The translations under genes and the position numbers were made by a program. Below, in pieces: positions 6,413 through 7,005 of a DNA stretch of 7,005 nt. The DNA is from an uncultured Gemella sp. Lineage in GTDB: Bacteria; Bacillota; Bacilli; Staphylococcales; Gemellaceae. Each line of letters opens with the position of its first letter. The stretch's first letter is position 1. The stretch spans positions 1 to 7,005 of the forward strand of contig CALHQV010000118.1 in the NCBI GenBank assembly GCA_938038035.1, read 5' to 3'. A model generated the notes under the pieces. That model saw only the letters and a list, made by a program, of their open reading frames with translations, made no database searches and was not told the DNA's origin.

Positions 6413-6422
6413 TCACATCCTT
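6413..6422 (-). promoter_or_regulatory. Ribosome binding site deciding the serine hydrolase start
   Basis: The minus strand reads AAGGATGTGA, 9 of 10 bases matching the ideal AAGGAGGTGA. It lies 8 bases before the GTG at 6404. The alternative GTG at 6416 is part of this match, so the ribosome should choose 6404. The ATG inside the match is followed directly by TGA. Confidence 0.6.
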
Positions 6423-6443
6423 TATCTATAATATTCTTATACT

Positions 6444-6472
6444 AGTTTACTACATAACAACTGATTTAACAA
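6444..6472 (-). promoter_or_regulatory. Tentative promoter of the serine hydrolase gene
   Basis: The minus strand has TTGTTA (6467-6472), a 17-base spacer and TAAACT (6444-6449). Both boxes are only partial matches, and a second TTGTTA and a TATAAG lie nearby, so the exact start is uncertain. It is the best candidate between the gene and the upstream terminator. Confidence 0.3.
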
Positions 6473-6584
6473 TAATTTCACGAAAATGTTCTTAAAAATA
6501 AAATTTACATTTCTATTTAAAATTAAAAACTTTAAAGTTCTGGCACTATCTACGTTTTTGTTAAAGACCTAATTCAATTTTTAA

Positions 6585-6616
6585 AAGAGTAATCCAAAGT
6601 TTGTTGAATTACTCTT
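6585..6616 (-). terminator. Intrinsic terminator of the GNAT gene
   Basis: An 11-bp stem with one G-U wobble (arms 6585-6595 and 6606-6616), extendable by two A-U pairs to a 6-base loop, is followed on the minus strand by TTAAAAATT. It starts 8 bases after the stop codon. The U tract is short, so termination may be partial. Confidence 0.7.
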
Positions 6617-6624
6617 CTATAACT

Positions 6625-7005
6625 TTACACATTGGTTTTTAAATAAAAATCTTGCTCAGATATTTTTGAAAATCCCATATTTTCATACATATATTTTGGA
6701 GTATCGTTGGCATCAACTACCAAAATAACATTGTCTTTTCTTTCATTGTTTATTGCAAAGTTAATAATGTGCTTAGCAATCCCACGATTTCTATATTCTG
6801 GTGCTACATATAGATTATCGATTTCAAAGAAATTATTTTTCACAATAATATTAGCAGATCCAACAATCTTTTCCCCATCTTTAGCTACAAGCTGTTTAAT
6901 ACTTTCAGATCTAATATTTTCATAAAGTAAAGTCTGGTTATGCTCAGCCCACTCTTCATTACTAGCTTCTATATCTATTTTATATTGAAACTCCAAATAG
7001 TTATT
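6625..7005 (-). CDS. GNAT-family N-acetyltransferase, 3' part (N-terminus beyond window edge)
   Basis: The frame is open from the right edge to the TAA at 6625. A TTG at 6996 could serve as a start, but no ribosome binding site is visible and the frame continues upstream, so the gene is more likely cut by the edge. About 126 residues are visible. Counting from the TTG codon, they hold a strand-rich region (35-65), then V-A-P-E-Y-R-N-R-G-I-A-K at about 64-75. This is GNAT motif A (R/Q-x-x-G-x-G/A), which binds the acetyl-CoA pyrophosphate. A motif-B-like end follows with N-D-T-P-K-Y-M-Y-E-N-M-G-F at about 97-109, whose Tyr is the usual acid in this superfamily. GNAT enzymes move an acetyl group from acetyl-CoA to an amine. 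The substrate cannot be told from this part, but the small-molecule or antibiotic type of single-domain GNAT is the closest likeness. Confidence 0.85.
   Translation of the reverse strand, partial: NNYLEFQYKIDIEASNEEWAEHNQTLLYENIRSESIKQLVAKDGEKIVGSANIIVKNNFFEIDNLYVAPEYRNRGIAKHIINFAINNERKDNVILVVDANDTPKYMYENMGFSKISEQDFYLKTNV

Noticed and set aside
6528..6539. 12-base palindrome AACTTTAAAGTT in the leader gap of the serine hydrolase gene
   Set aside because: It is short and A/T-dominated with no adjacent partner repeat, so chance occurrence in this base composition is likely. I cannot tie it to an operator.
6707..6925. 72-codon plus-strand open frame
   Set aside because: It is antisense to the GNAT motif A region and has no supporting signals.
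1..7005. CRISPR array, tRNA, mobile element or phage genes
   Set aside because: No regularly spaced repeats, cloverleaf sequence, transposase or integrase motifs, or flanking direct repeats were seen on either strand.

Overview
The window looks like chromosome from a low-GC Gram-positive bacterium (Bacillota, class Bacilli). The DNA is very AT-rich throughout. Promoters are of the sigma-A type, several with an extended -10 TGn element. Ribosome binding sites are strong (AAGGAG/AGGAGG), and most genes end in intrinsic hairpin-plus-U-tract terminators. The protein set fits this: a CinA with both domains, a CshA-type DEAD-box helicase with a basic tail, and a membrane-anchored peptidoglycan deacetylase with the size and layout of pneumococcal PgdA. 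A Gemella-like or streptococcus-like member of the Bacilli would fit, but the genus is an inference, not something the sequence proves.

All seven supported genes lie on the minus strand, so transcription runs from position 7005 towards 1. In that order they are: a GNAT acetyltransferase cut by the right edge (6625-7005); a membrane-anchored class A beta-lactamase-fold serine hydrolase (5466-6404); the DEAD-box RNA helicase CshA (3764-5224); the peptidoglycan GlcNAc deacetylase PgdA (2215-3591); CinA (798-2066); a very acidic 98-residue protein of unknown function (430-726); and a secreted protein of unknown function cut by the left edge (1-241).

The genes look largely monocistronic. Good hairpin terminators follow the GNAT, serine hydrolase, cshA, pgdA and 98-residue genes. 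Recognisable promoters precede cshA, pgdA, cinA, the 98-residue gene and the secreted-protein gene. The only weak boundary is cinA to the acidic gene, where just a small A/T palindrome lies at the cinA stop codon. No intergenic gap exceeds about 240 bases, and each is mostly terminator plus promoter. No tRNA, rRNA, CRISPR array, insertion sequence or integrase was seen.

Functionally this is mostly ordinary housekeeping and cell-envelope sequence. PgdA modifies peptidoglycan, and the serine hydrolase probably acts at the cell surface too. CshA works in RNA turnover. CinA works in nucleotide or NAD by-product repair. The least ordinary element is the 98-residue acidic tyrosine-rich protein, which has a near-consensus promoter, a good ribosome binding site, its own terminator, and a short GC-rich patch unlike the DNA around it. 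I found no convincing new multi-gene system.
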